DNA from: Limnephilus marmoratus
Taxonomy: Eukaryota; Arthropoda; Insecta; Trichoptera; Limnephilidae
Direction of reading: 5' to 3'
DNA: 64,000 nucleotides
NCBI GenBank assembly: GCA_917880885.1
Contig: OU862922.1
Coordinates: forward strand, 27,218,627-27,282,626
The position numbers and the translations under genes are program-made. The first letter of the stretch is position 1; each line of letters begins with the position of its first letter. The notes under the pieces are model-generated. The model had not been told where the DNA came from. It saw only the letters and a list, made by a program, of their open reading frames with translations, and did not search any database. This document shows, one piece after another, positions 10,262 through 21,257 of the stretch.

Positions 10262-10415
10262 TTGCTCCTTCTGTAGCCAACGTTTCGGACAGCGTGACAG
10301 TGTCCATCGCCAGTGTAGACATTGTGATGAAGTCTGTGTTCGTATATAATAATTGTTTTAATTAATGTGGTTTTTGGCGTTTAGTTTTGGTGTATTGGCG
10401 ATGCGCGTCGTTTTT
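10262..10415 (-). mobile_element. Penelope-like element fragment
   Basis: Read on the - strand it carries GACAGTGT...GCTGTCCGAAACG, the stem II and GAAAC part of the hammerhead-like motif also at 20707, and words shared with the end of the element at 10903-11312 (GGCGTTTAGTTTTGGTGTA on +). Truncated and diverged (CTGGCGA in place of CTGATGA). Confidence 0.65.
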
Positions 10416-10902
10416 TGTCATCTGCTTATTCTGTATTTACCAGAAAGATAAATAGATATAAATCATTTAACCTTCGATAATAAAGTTGAATCAAATCGTA
10501 ATTACGGATAACACCGTATCGGTTGATCTTCAAACTATTTTAATTTATTTAATCACTTGGCACAAATCCAAGCATAACACAATAAACAACCGGAGAAATT
10601 TTCCTTCTGGGAACACTATTGATATTATTTGCTAACAGCCACAATTTGAACAAATACAGACGGGGTACTTAGAAATCTGATTGCTGATAATTTTGTTTAT
10701 CAATCCCTCGGAAGCTCCGATAGTAATTTATTTCTAAAATAGACGAGGATTTTGAGAAACTGTACGGACGCTTCTCTCCTGGAATGTTTATTTAGAGTTT
10801 GTGTTGGAATGTGATATTAAGTATTTGAGATGCCGGGTAAACATTTTTATTATTCTAATTTACACTAAAACTTGTTTGACTAACTTGTTGGTATTTTTGT
10901 TA
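10416..10902. other. AT-rich spacer, nothing recognised
   Basis: No ORF, repeat or RNA signal that I can support. Confidence 0.5.
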
Positions 10903-11312
10903 ATTATTTTTGGGGTATTATGCCATGTTGCGCTACCTCCTCCTTTAGCCATCGTTTTGGACAGCGTCACAGTGGCCATCATCTGGGCAGATGCGTAATT
11001 GTTAGTGGTGAAATATGTGCTTATGTACTTGGAAGCGAATACCGTGCCGCCAGCTCCACTCCACTACGAGTTGGTATTACAGTATTCACAATAGTTTTTT
11101 GCGTTTAGCTTTGGTGTAGCCGTCAATTACCGGATACCAAGAACTATTGAGCTTAGCTCCGTCGTCTCTGTTAATATTAATTGGGCTTTTGTGGATTTCA
11201 ATTACCTCCGTAATCAGGCGTGCTCTATGGGTTTTGGGTCTTCCCAGTACTTCAGTAACAAATCCAAAGTAATGGCCGGTTTCGATTAAGTGCTTTGCTG
11301 ATTTGTCTGGGT
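10903..11312 (-). pseudogene. Penelope-like element: end of the GIY-YIG endonuclease plus 3' UTR
   Basis: Translating the - strand from about 11310 down to the stop at 11086-11088 gives PDKSAKHLIETGHYFGF, RARLITEVIEIHKSP and INRDDGAKLNSSWYPVI, the C-terminal signature of Penelope-type GIY-YIG endonucleases (the E-A-I-E-I-x-K / N-R-D-D-G block). Compared with 50407-50658 it lacks two residues near the start. After the stop comes a UTR with a damaged hammerhead-like motif (CAGATGA...AAAACG) and the end GGCATAATACCCC. No reverse transcriptase is present. Confidence 0.85.
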
Positions 11313-12540
11313 ATTTTCAACTTGTTGGTACTTTTCTTCCCTATTCTTACTAATGACATATAGGAGTAATTTGACGCAGTTCGGTGGTATTATTATTAGG
11401 TTGGGATGAAAGGGCTGTGTCCTACACTATTCTTTCTGAATATCAACCACACGAAACATTTTGTGTAGAAACGAGTATTTATATTTTAAGGCGGAGTGTA
11501 AGAAATAATTAGAAAATTGTTTGAGATTCCAGGCTTTCAATATCTAGCCAAATCAGCTTTTAAATAGTTTTCTTCGAATTATAGGATGAATGTACGATAT
11601 ATTTATGGTATCAAATGCCTTTCAGCACTGATGCGTAGATAGCCCAAATACGTGCCCAACGTTTATACACTGTTGACGTAAGTCACTTAAAAAGGGGTAG
11701 TATTTACGACTCGTTTGAATGATGATTTGCTGACTTCTTTGTTTCTTACCTCCACGGGTCTTCGAGAACAAAGTTTACTTCTTCAGTTCATTAAAAATAC
11801 CCTTCACATACAATCGCTAAAGACGTCATATAAAAATAAAATTTAAAAATATATTTTATGCAGAAACTGTGAATTTATTAAAAAAGTGTTCTGTGATGTA
11901 TACCAGAATTATTTTCGCTGAAAATTCAATTGCATCCCGTTTTTTATCTTCATCATTTAGCCGTTGTTTAAAAATACCATGGTATGGCAATATTTTAACG
12001 TCGTTACACAGAAAAACAAAAACTCGCCTGACATGTGACCGATCCGAGCATTTTCCAATAAAATGCTGACAAAAAGTCACGAACGCTAACCGAAAAGCAA
12101 ACATACCCACCTAGGTACTACCATATCACTGGTTCCATGTTGACTGCTATACAGTACGTGCCGTTGAATTAAAATTACACGTGGGCAATCGCGTGTAACT
12201 ACTGTGTAACGAATGACAAAACGTTTTAAAGACACATTAAGTTTAACAATCACAGCCAATCGTTTTAGTTGTATGAGGCGTGGGTTTTGGACATATGTCG
12301 TGATTGCATTACACACATAGCATTACCATGAAACTTGCTATTTGTTTTCAAGATGGCCTTCGAATGTTTATTAATGCATGGGTGGTGACATTGACATGAG
12401 TCAATGTTATTAAAAGTTGTTTATTAGGTATTGATAGTCAATACTATAATTATTTTAAACAAAGATGAATTAATTCTTTTTGTACTATTTGTATAGTTTT
12501 CCTCCTCCGCATACAAGTATTGTTATTATTTTTTTTTTAA
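11313..12540. other. Intergenic, no supported feature
   Basis: The 60-85 codon ORFs at 11856-12316 lie on both strands over the same DNA and resemble no family I know. Confidence 0.5.
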
Positions 12541-12773
12541 GGGGTATTTCACAATCCTCCTGATAGCTTACTAATAAGAAACGAATATTAATAAATAAAC
12601 AAATAACTTTTCACAACAGGTAAAAAAACTCGGCTGTGAGTGTGTAGCCACTATTCATAGGTTAAAGTACCGAGTATTAAATTCAGACTTTTTAAATAAA
12701 CTAATCATGTTTAATTAATCGAAAATGTACGTTTGTGTATAGATAACCTATGAGAAGGATGGTGAAATACCCC
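12541..12773. mobile_element. MITE with GGGGTATTTCAC ends (233 bp)
   Basis: Starts GGGGTATTTCACAATCCTCC and ends with GGATGGTGAAATACCCC, an inverted pair of about 25 bp with few mismatches. An opposite-orientation relative forms the outer shell of 23553-24105. No coding capacity. I could not settle the target duplication. Confidence 0.8.
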
Positions 12774-13017
12774 ATAAATCTTATGTCTACATTGGTATCG
12801 AAAGATCAACTTTATCACTGGGATTATCTTGATCGAGTAATGTTAAAAAACGTTTTAATTTATTTGTAGTAATTACCGCACGGTTAATAATAAATCCCGG
12901 GATATTTTAATTGTAGGATTTGTGATGCAGAAAGTATTTTAAAAAAAATTGCCCACGGATCCTTTCAAAAGAAGAAATTTACCTTTCGAAAATAGTTAAC
13001 TTGAAAAATTATAACAA
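12774..13017. other. Spacer, nothing recognised
   Basis: AT-rich DNA without signal. Confidence 0.4.
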
Positions 13018-13555
13018 CTGTTAAACAAAAGCAATACACTATTCAAATAAACTTTTTTTTATTACTATTGTATTTTACGTTGTATCCTATTGTTATATCC
13101 TATTATGTTTTTTTTTATTAATTTTTTTTATTAATTATGTTTCTTTTTAAATATTTTTTAGATGTTTTTTTTCAAACTTTTCTTTCTTCAAAACCAAACA
13201 AACAAAAAAATCTTCCACTTATCATCACTGTTCCCTCAGCCGAGTACCACCCAATCTCACCCCGAATCTACCTAGTCCAATACCTACTGATGTTTTTATG
13301 TTTTAATTTGAGTCACCTAAGACAATTTCATTTACATTTTTTTCTCCAAAAATTGTAAGGAAACACTGGTTAAAATATGTCTAGTACAAACCTTAATATC
13401 CTGTGTAAGTACAATTATTGCTTTATTTAAAAAGAAAAAAAAAAGAAAAAAAATTATGATATAACAATAGAATATAACGTAATAGAACGTAAAACACAAC
13501 AATAATAATATATTTTTTTTTTGAAAAGTGTATTTCTTTTGTTTAAAAGTTTGAC
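13018..13555. repeat. Large imperfect inverted repeat (foldback)
   Basis: The left arm (AAACAAAAGCAATACACT, ATTTTACGTTGTATCCTATT) is repeated in reverse complement at about 13455-13550. Arms of roughly 110 bp flank about 300 bp that includes a CACTGGTTAAAATATG word shared with 7985 and 16624. Probably an old non-autonomous transposon. Confidence 0.6.
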
Positions 13556-13786
13556 AGATGTTGTAATTTTTAAGATAACTAACTAAAATATGCCAAGTTA
13601 TTCATGAAGATCACTCATTTCGAGTAAAAAATGTTTGCATAATGGGGTTAAGACTGTCTCTTTTGCAACGCCACTGATAAAAAATAAAGTTTACAATGGC
13701 ATAAAAAAATAATGATGAGGGAAATTTATCTTTATCCCAAAATCTACAGCGGAGACCCTTTCACATCACCCATTAAAAAGTGCCAC

Positions 13787-13917
13787 GTGATCTAAACATT
13801 TCCAAACGATTCGGGCCAAAGTTTTAGGCTGAGTCAAATTCAATTTCGGGCCGCACAGCTCTGGTGTGGTCCACTAACTTTTAATTGCATCACTGGGCCG
13901 AGATTGGTTAGATCACA
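13787..13917. repeat. Small foldback repeat
   Basis: GTGATCTAA at the left and TTAGATCAC at the right, with partial pairing continuing inward over CGGGCC/GGGCCG. About 131 bp. Weakly supported. Confidence 0.4.
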
Positions 13918-14009
13918 GACTAACAAATTCGGGGTAGGTACTTATTCATACGAATTAAATACACAGTTGGATGTGTTAATTTTTTTTAATTGTTAAGAGT
14001 TGACGATTT

Positions 14010-14350
14010 CCAGGGTCGAGGGGTAACGCTATCGACTCGCAATCCGGCGTGCGCGAGTAAATTTTACTTGATTATTTGTGTTATTTCACAATTTATTGTG
14101 CAGTAGGTATATTTACGCTCCAGAGTGAAATATCCTCTCAGTATCGCCCTTGTGTTAGACCATTATTCAGAATTGAAACGTTGCTTGAAATGGCTTAAGC
14201 CATGTTTGGTGGCCAGATCTGAATAGTCAGGTACTCCCCCTTCCACTCCCCCCTTCTTCTCCCCCAGGCTCACAACGTACCCCAATTTGGGATGCCGTAG
14301 TCTCACTGGCTCCAAACGGGAGCAGTAGGGACTTTTGTGAGTTATTAACC
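14010..14350 (+). repeat. Family B tRNA-derived SINE
   Basis: A tRNA-like head (GGTCGAGGGGTAACGCTATC), then the body with GCTCCAGAGTGAAATATCCT and ATTCAGAATTGAAACGTTGC, then CTCACAACGTACCCCAATTT and AGTCTCACTGGCTCC. The order matches the other full copies. Confidence 0.85.
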
Positions 14351-15574
14351 GGAGTATTATTGAAGAGACTTAAATAACTATTTAAAAATTAAATGAAAAA
14401 ATTAGACGTGTTTTTTTTAAATTCTGGTTTGTACCGCAGATTGGCTTTTAAAGACAAATTGTTGGAGAGAACTATAATTACTATAAAAATAGATTGTAAA
14501 ATATTACGGGAAAACTTACTTACAATTTTCACAATGACAAATTAAAATATTTTTCTTATAAGAACAAAATGTTTTTCAAGGATGAAAAGTAGCGTATATC
14601 ACTTCCCAGTCCTCCAACTATTCATATGAAAATAACCACGTTGATCGGTTGTTTCATTGCGACATGAAAGAAGGACAAACAAACAAACACACCATCTTAA
14701 ACAAACATCCTTCATTTATAATATTAGTGGGGATTATTTGAAGAAAAAGTCTGCATGAGTGTAAAACTGTAAGCTTAATTAGATAGACATAACTAAATTT
14801 GAGGGTGGCCAAACGAGGAATAATTTCATTTGGGTTTCAAAAGATTTTGTTTTTACGAAGCGATTAAAATGGGAAAACCAATGAATCCTACCGGCTGCGC
14901 CAATGTAATGTGTCGTGTAAGTTCCTTTATTGTAGTGTCGGCAGTACTCGGCAAATGAAAAGAGAATGCGTAAATTGGTACTGGTATTTATTAGGGAGCT
15001 GCTCGTAAGCAAAAGGGGACAAATCACGCTTGCATTCCTTTAAATAGCATTTCGCAAGAATGCTATCTCCCTTGCGGTCGTCCACTTTCATACATACATC
15101 ACAAAATGGTAAATTCTTGTAAAGAATTCTACGTAATATTATAAACGTCCGGTGAAATAATAACCTCAAATCGGCATAGGAAAATTACTGAAAGAATCTA
15201 GGGTAAAACCAGACATAAATAGTATGAGAATCTCGTGAATAATTACAGTGTTCAGAGTAATTACATACTGGCATTTGAGCGTTCAATAATCACAAGCCTG
15301 GTAAGAAGTTCAAAAGCTAGATTTGGAGAACTATTGTTTTGTTACTTGAGTATTGGAGAATAGAATAAGGACTAATCGTTCCCCAGAATTTAATCAGTTC
15401 ATTAAATTAAGTTATATTCCAGTTCTGTGAAAGTCCAAATACTGTCATACAACAGGATCATGATTAAATGATAATATAACAAATATAATTCAAAGAACTC
15501 GAACTTTGAAATTTGATCTATTGTTCATGTTCTGTGAAACAACCCATCCTAAGAGATCCTGTAAATATAGTTAG
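14351..15574. other. Intergenic with one dispersed repeat
   Basis: 14560-14745 (GACATGAAAGAAGGACAAAC, TTATAATATTAGTGGGGATT) is of a type common in insect genomes and related in reverse to 5590-5760. The rest holds no supported gene; the - strand ORFs at 14779-15169 resemble nothing known. Confidence 0.45.
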
Positions 15575-16036
15575 GTTACAATTTGGGAGGAGGGTATGGG
15601 TGCCGCCGCCCAGGGAACCATTTATTGGATAACCAACACCTCTGCCATAGGTCAACCCAAGTGGTTCGCTATGCTTGGTGACTTTGGTGCCCGGGTTCAT
15701 GGGGTGAGGTTTGCCCAGGTCTTGGCTGCAGATGTGTCTGCTCACCAGCTGCTTGGCAGGCCGGATCGAGAGAGAATGGTTGAGGGAGCCCCTTTGACTT
15801 CTCCAGTCGTACTCTCTCGGAATATCACCTTGCATCGCAGTGGGAGGGACGGATTCATACGTCCGTCACTCTTGGACACATTGACCCCCAGATTCCTACG
15901 CACCCTTCATACCCCTCTCCTTCTCAGATCTTCCTCTCCTTCCTTTCCCAAAAAGACCCTCCACACAGCATCCCCAAAGATGTCGTAGGTAAATATTTTC
16001 TCCAGGGCCTCCTATGTGGAGCTAATGTAAAAAAAG
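15575..16036 (+). repeat. Family A SINE-like repeat, full length
   Basis: Runs from TTGGGAGGAGGGTATGGGTG to GAGCTAATGTAAAAAAA. Its 130-codon ORF is an accident of the repeat (15596-15988). The inner stem of the 3' double hairpin is lost here. It faces the next copy tail to tail, about 150 bp apart. Confidence 0.85.
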
Positions 16037-16183
16037 GTGGGTACTTATTTTCCGTTAACTAATTCGAAATATAGTACAAAATCTAATACGTAGGTCTAAT
16101 GCTCGAACTTATAATTTTGAAAAATTGTTTTCGTTTGATAAAGAGATTTTTTGTTACAAATGTACGAACAATTTTTTTTGTTT

Positions 16184-16608
16184 GTTTTTACATTAGCTCC
16201 ACACTAGAGGCCCTGAGAAAAATAATTCCCGTCAGCGCCAGTGTTATCTTTAGGAATGCTGAGTAAAGGGTCTTTTTAGGAAAGGAAGGAGAGGAAGTTC
16301 TGGGAAGAAAAAAGGTATAAGGGCTGGGTAGGAATTTGGGGTTATGGACGTGTGAATCTGTCCCTCCCACTGTGGTGCAAGGCGATGGGTCGAGAGAGCA
16401 GGACCGTAGGGATATAGGTTAAGTCTCCCTCAACCATTCGCCATCCGGCCCGGTAGTCATTAAAACTCCACATACTCCACAAACCCGGGCACCTCTGCCA
16501 AGTCACCAAACGTAGCGAATCTCTTAGGGAGAACAATGGCAGAGGTGTTGGTTATCAAATAAATGGTTCCCGAGGCGGCGGTTCCCATACCCGCCTCCCA
16601 AAATATGT
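16184..16608 (-). repeat. Family A SINE-like repeat, full length
   Basis: On the - strand it starts at the GGGAGGCGGGTATGGG end near 16608 and finishes in the GGAGCTAATGTAAAAAC tail near 16184. Converges with the copy at 15575-16036. Confidence 0.85.
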
Positions 16609-16611
16609 TAT

Positions 16612-16875
16612 TAGTCAGGAATCACCGGTTAAAGTAAGACAAGTACTTACGTCCCTTAACACCCTGTGTATTAAATAATAAACAACACAGAAAGTGACGA
16701 ACAAGTAAACGGTACTCGAATCCAGAACCTGTCATCTAACCGGAACGTGCGCTTTTACCAATTCAGCCATTGCTACCTTCCATCAAACCTTCATAATTGT
16801 CAATCTCATATTTTCAATTTCTTTTAGAATTAACAATATTATCTTCGACTAATTTTTCCATATCATAGGCAACTA
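16612..16875 (-). repeat. Family C tRNA-like repeat next to a shared 'CCGGTTAAAG' word
   Basis: On the - strand 16790-16700 reads GGTAGCAATGGCTGAATTGG followed by GGTTCTGGATTCGAGT, a tRNA-like A box and B box. The 5' flank (AAAAATTAGTCGAAGATAAT) is shared with 5160-5290. The head also matches 25071-25145. Probably a tRNA-derived SINE. Confidence 0.6.
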
Positions 16876-18159
16876 CCTTTTTTCATTGAAAACAATTGTT
16901 CTAAGAACTGGTTTGTAACCTAGATAGCGGAATAGATATATGGAACATACAAATGAAACCTTTTTATAAAAGTCTAAATAAATATTTTTTATAAGAAAAA
17001 CTCTCTTTTTTATAACTTGGAATTGAAATACGTTGTTATACATTCTTTATTTTGGGCATTTGTTGGGTAAAAGGGGACTGTGCGCGGGTGTTAAACCCAA
17101 CTCAAACTACCTCGAAAACAAACCTTTTTTGAAACTTTCTACACTATCGGTGCGCACATATACATTCAAACGTTTCGTCCTTAAATTGATTCGGGTGTAC
17201 TTAAGATGAATATATACGTGAAAACCTATTTAGATACTATTTTGATTAATCTTTACGACGAATCGGCTTACAGTATGGACATCAAAAAATATGCTACGGA
17301 TAAATCGAAGCTTTTACTAGCTGTTCTATGTATTGGAATTAAAATAAAATTATTATTTACGTAACAAAAAATATAAGCGTAAACTACCAAAAAAATGTTT
17401 TCTCATGACTTAACTACAAGAAACAATTTAAAAAAAATACCCCTTTATGGCTAAGACTATTTTTGAGGTTTTCCATGTTCTAACTTTTTTTCGTTCTTAT
17501 AAAATTATGCACAAAATAAATAAAAACCACTTTTTCGCTTAGCTTCGTGCAAAAAGACGCTCGATTTTAAAATTTTGCAGGCATGAGATTCGAAATATTT
17601 CTAGCGTTTACATTCCTCTTAAGCGAAAATAGCGTATTTATTCGGGGTATTTTTGCGAAAAAATAAAAAAAATATATTTTAAATCAGGGCCGCCGAAATC
17701 TGCTCGCACTTTCAGGTGATGAAGCTGTTTTGGGAGCGTTTCGGGGTCGCCGGATGTCGTGGAGATATTTTATGGATGATTTCACCAGATTCCGATAAAT
17801 TGGCGCTATAATTAGCACACCTCTGGTCACTTTCGCACCCGAAGAACTCGTTCTGGCCGCCTCGACCAACTGTGGGAACCTCAAACATCGCTTAACCCTT
17901 CAAAATTCAGTCAGTCGGTAAAAATACACCCGCTTTTCTAAAAATCAAAATAAATGGAATATTTTGCTATTAACGGCACATTTAGTAAATTTAGTGTATA
18001 TATTTAAATTAAAAATAAAACAAATTTCCGAATAAATTTCTGGCATTTTCATTAATACATATTTAATAAAAAAAAAATTTTCTTTTTACAAATAAATTTT
18101 TGGCATTTTCACCAGCATTTGGTTCCTTAGAACGGGCAATCTGCCTCGACCTTTTTTTT
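16876..18159. other. AT-rich spacer with a GC-rich patch
   Basis: 17684-17884 is clearly more GC-rich than its surroundings and open for 66 codons on the - strand. I recognise no family. The rest is featureless. Confidence 0.4.
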
Positions 18160-18483
18160 AACATTAGCTCCACACAGGAGGCCCTGAGAAAAATGATTTC
18201 CCTCAGGGCCTATGTCTTCTTTGGGGATGCTGTGTAGAGGGTTTTTTAAGGAAAGGAAGGAGAGGAGAGTTCTGGGAAGGAAAGGGGTTTAAGGGTGGGT
18301 AGGAATCTGGGGTTCAGTGTGTTCTGGTCATCCGCCTCCAAGACCTAGACAAACCTCACCCCATGAACCCGGGCACCCCAGCTAAATCACCAAACGTAGC
18401 AAACCACTCAGGGTGACCTATGGCAGAGGTGTTGGTTATCTAATAAAGGTTCCCGGGGCGGCGGTACCCTTTCCCGCCTCCCA
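18160..18483 (-). repeat. Family A, short subfamily
   Basis: Same ends as the long copies, with the double-stem tail (CTCCACACAGGAGGCCCTGA on +) and GGGAGGCGGGAAAGGGTACC on -. It lacks about 115 bp from the middle, replaced by a junction at GGTTCAGTGTGTTCTGGTCA. The copy at 24531 has the same junction. Confidence 0.85.
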
Positions 18484-19572
18484 AATTGACCTTCAAGACT
18501 TAATAACACTTGTACACATTTTAATGTCTATAGTGATTTTGCAATATTATTACTATGTTATATTTTCTATATAAATGTATCTAATGTTATGTAATAAATA
18601 AAATTTGTGAACGTATCCGAAATCTAAAGGTGTTGAAATACGTATTCAAATTGTATTATTAGAAATATCTATGTATTTTTTAAATATAAAAATTTGTATG
18701 CAAACATTAAAAAGTTTTAAAAATGGATCACCTTACGTTTTTTCTAACTAAAATAACCGATAACGAAAAAAAATAAAAACACACAAATTTTATTAGACAA
18801 ATGATTTATAATTTATTTTGTCACCTTAATTTTATTGACGTTTTATGTTAAAATTATTCTTAAAAAATTCACAAAGTTTTATAACTTTTTTTCAAATTGT
18901 GGACAGAAACTTTGGTTTCATAAAGGTGTACATTATAATTATTTTGAGGTTAACATTTAGATTTGAATATAAAGCGCGTTGTTTTCTCTTTCCAATATTT
19001 ACAATAATATCTACTAATTCATTCTTCTAACTATGATAGTAAGGGAGATAAATAAGGAGATAACGGAGATAAAACGATCTCTACAAGACCTATGCGAGCT
19101 GGAACAAATATGGTCTGCTGCGGTTAAATGGGTTAAATACTTTTATATAATAATTGAGTCTCATTATCGCTCAATTATGTCTGAATGCGATCATTTTAAA
19201 ATGTTAACTTGTACCATATATGTACCCGGCTTCGTCCGGCATTTAAAAGCATTTATAGTTTTTATATACAGTGTTTTCCTTATTAAGCAATTGAATATTT
19301 TAAGTCAGTTAGGGAGCTTAATTATGTTATTTTAAACAGTTTATTGAAAATTTTAAAACTCCACAGCTCACATGCTTGCAATTTGAAAGCTGTTAGGTAT
19401 GAAAAACATGACTCTTGAGTGATTATTCTTAATCAAGTTTTAATTACTTAAACCTTTTTTATAAGTCGACAAATTTTTTTTATCGTAATTAATTCACAAA
19501 TTCTCGTAACAAATTCGCATTTCCAATAAATCTTGCGATTTATTTGGTTTGCATTTATTAAATTTCACAAAA
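18484..19572. other. AT-rich spacer, no supported gene
   Basis: A 100-codon + strand ORF at 19033-19335 starts MIVREINKEITEIKRSLQDL with a hydrophobic end. It has no recognisable family and sits in repeat-poor AT-rich DNA; I treat it as doubtful. Confidence 0.4.
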
Positions 19573-19662
19573 AAATAAGATTAAGTGGGAGTTGATTAAA
19601 TTAAATAAGATTAAGTGGGAGTTGATTAAATTAAATAAGATTAAGTGGGAGTTGATTAAATT
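19573..19662 (+). repeat. Exact 30-bp tandem repeat, three copies
   Basis: Three identical units built on AGATTAAGTGGGAGTTGATT with period 30 bp. The lack of differences suggests recent expansion. Confidence 0.95.
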
Positions 19663-19780
19663 AAAACAAATTTTCACAAAATAACCAATATCTATCTAAC
19701 CCAACGATACTCAACCTGCGGCCCGCCAAGCTTTTTTGTGCGGCCCTAAACATTTTACCATCAGGAACTTGAATAAAAAA

Positions 19781-19806
19781 ACTAACTAACTAACTAACTA
19801 ACTAAC
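19781..19806. repeat. (TAAC)n tail of the RTE fragment
   Basis: Six AACT units directly after the 3' end of the - strand RTE coding fragment, as expected for a LINE that ends in a simple repeat. Confidence 0.8.
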
Positions 19807-19808
19807 CA

Positions 19809-20492
19809 TCACGCCGTTTCCCCGCAGGGGTAGGCAGAGAGGACGGACCGCCAAACATCCCGGTCTTGGCACACATTCCTTGCCTCGTTTACATTCATAC
19901 AACGTCTCATACATTCTCTTCTATTATTCTGACTCTTGACATGGCCCGACTCAAGTATCTGATTCACTTGGTCGTGCCATGTCTTTCTTGGGCGTCCTCG
20001 ACTTCTTCTACCATTCACATTTGCTTCATATATTCTCCTTACACTCCTTTCCTCGTTCATTCGCTCTACATGCCCAAACCATCGGAGCGTTCCTTTCTTG
20101 ATCTTACTCATCACGCTTACATCAGCCTTGCATTCTTTGCGGATTTCCACATTTCTCACACGATCATACATGGTTTTACCACACATACGCCTCAGGGATC
20201 TCATTTCTACAGCGTTCAGTCTACTTTCATCCTTCCTCTGCCAGTTCCATGCCTCACTGCCATACATCAGGGTAGGTACCAGTACTCCATTATGGACGGC
20301 CAGTTTCGCGTCTTTGGACAGTTTTTTGTTGCTGCCAACGGCGTTCAGTCCTCCATTAATAGAGTTACCTGCATTCACCCTTCTTTCAATATCTCTATCA
20401 GCCTTCCCATCTCTCGTAAACATACTTCCCAAATAAACAAACTCATCCACCTGCTCCAAGTATTCATCATTCACAAATAAAAAAACTATCAT
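19809..20492 (-). pseudogene. RTE-type LINE, C-terminal fragment of ORF2 (open)
   Basis: The 227 codons read YLEQVDEFVYLGSMFTRDGK, DIERRVNAGN, LVPTLMYGSEAW, LNAVEMRSLRRMCG, LRWFGHVERM, GRPRKTWHDQVNQ and AYPCGE, the standard C-terminal block after the reverse transcriptase in arthropod RTE-clade LINEs. The reverse transcriptase and endonuclease are missing: a 5'-truncated insertion. The frame is fully open, so it is fairly young, but it encodes no enzyme on its own. It sits inside the hAT-like shell and ends in the (TAAC)n tail. A decayed relative is at 8575-9055. The overlapping + strand ORF of 204 codons is a shadow. Confidence 0.9.
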
Positions 20493-20662
20493 TCTAAATT
20501 TCGTATATCTTGAGATTCGTTTCGTCTTTGACGCACAGATAGTGCGTCAAAGTCGAATAGCGCACCCGAAAAGGATTTTCATTAGTCCACATGATCTTAG
20601 ATCTTAGATGTGTAAGAAACGTTGCTTAGATTTTCACGGCCAAAAGGTTTTTTGATATTTTT

Positions 20663-20770
20663 TTGGGGTGTTATGCCGTGTTGCGCTACCTCCCTCTTTA
20701 GCCAACGTTTCGGATAGCGTTATAGTGTCCATCATCAGGGCAGATGTGTAAGAGTGTTGCTATTTACACA
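20663..20770 (-). mobile_element. Penelope-like element UTR fragment
   Basis: Shares GGGGTGTTATGCCGTGTTGC and GCCAACGTTTCGGATAGCGT (+ strand) with 10903, 41383 and 55425. Contains the best-kept hammerhead-like core of this family. Confidence 0.75.
20707..20738 (-). ncRNA. Hammerhead ribozyme-like core (Penelope family)
   Basis: On the - strand: CTGATGA, a 20-base segment whose ends pair (GGACA with TATCC, one mismatch), then GAAAC. This is the CUGANGA / stem II / GAAA arrangement of hammerheads, which are known in Penelope-like terminal repeats. I could not place the cleavage site or stems I and III, so activity is not claimed. Confidence 0.55.
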
Positions 20771-20982
20771 CGCTAGATTTATTCCCAAAAAACAAATATT
20801 TGCCACACAAGTATTCGCGCGAATAATTTATAAATAAAAGTGCCACTTCTAGAAACAACCGCATCAATTATAATACATAAAATCTGGTTAACGTCACTGG
20901 TTAGTCAGGTACCTACTAATTTATACAGTATTTCTTTCTGTCGTATAAAGTACTGTTGTGTTATAATTTAAATACGCATAAT

Positions 20983-21042
20983 TAGGTGATTTTTCACAAA
21001 AACGGCGCTCTACAAATTATCCAATTATTATTATTATTATTA
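20983..21042 (+). repeat. Family F LINE-like tail with (ATT)n
   Basis: AGGTGATTTTTCACAAAAAC then GGCGCTCTACAAATTATC and (ATT)n. Same 60-85 bp as at 29702, 51310, 52713, 59838 and (degenerate) 25471. Confidence 0.8.
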
Positions 21043-21135
21043 ATGGCGGGAGTGTCTTTAAAATGCAATCGAAAAATGTCCGACGAAAAGAGAGTGCTTC
21101 AAGACAAATGGGAATAAGAATATTTCTTTGTTGGG

Positions 21136-21160
21136 AGGGGGGGGGGGGGGGGGGGGGGGT
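21136..21160 (+). repeat. Poly-G run
   Basis: More than 20 G in a row. Similar runs occur near 24150 and 29967, and a poly-C run near 21800. Confidence 0.9.
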
Positions 21161-21257
21161 GATGAGTTTTTTCGTCATACCAGTATAGTGTTGCGGCCCG
21201 CGTAACTTTACAAACACATGTATGCGGCCCGAAGAGAAAAAAGGTTGAGTATCGTTG

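Larger units (their letters stand above)
19702..21257. mobile_element. hAT-like inverted ends enclosing several nested retroelement scraps
   Basis: Left end CAACGATACTCAACCTGCGG, right end (reversed) CAACGATACTCAACC, both followed by GCGGCCCG-type sequence. These resemble hAT ends. Inside lie an RTE fragment, a Penelope-like fragment, a family F tail and a poly-G run. No transposase seen and no clear 8-bp duplication, so this may be a miniature element grown by insertions. Confidence 0.6.

Noticed and set aside
15596..15988. 130-codon ORF beginning MGAAAQGTIYWITN
   Set aside because: It lies wholly within a family A repeat; other copies do not keep the frame, so it is not a gene.
19866..20480. 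204-codon + strand ORF
   Set aside because: Antisense shadow of the RTE fragment on the - strand, which has clear family motifs.
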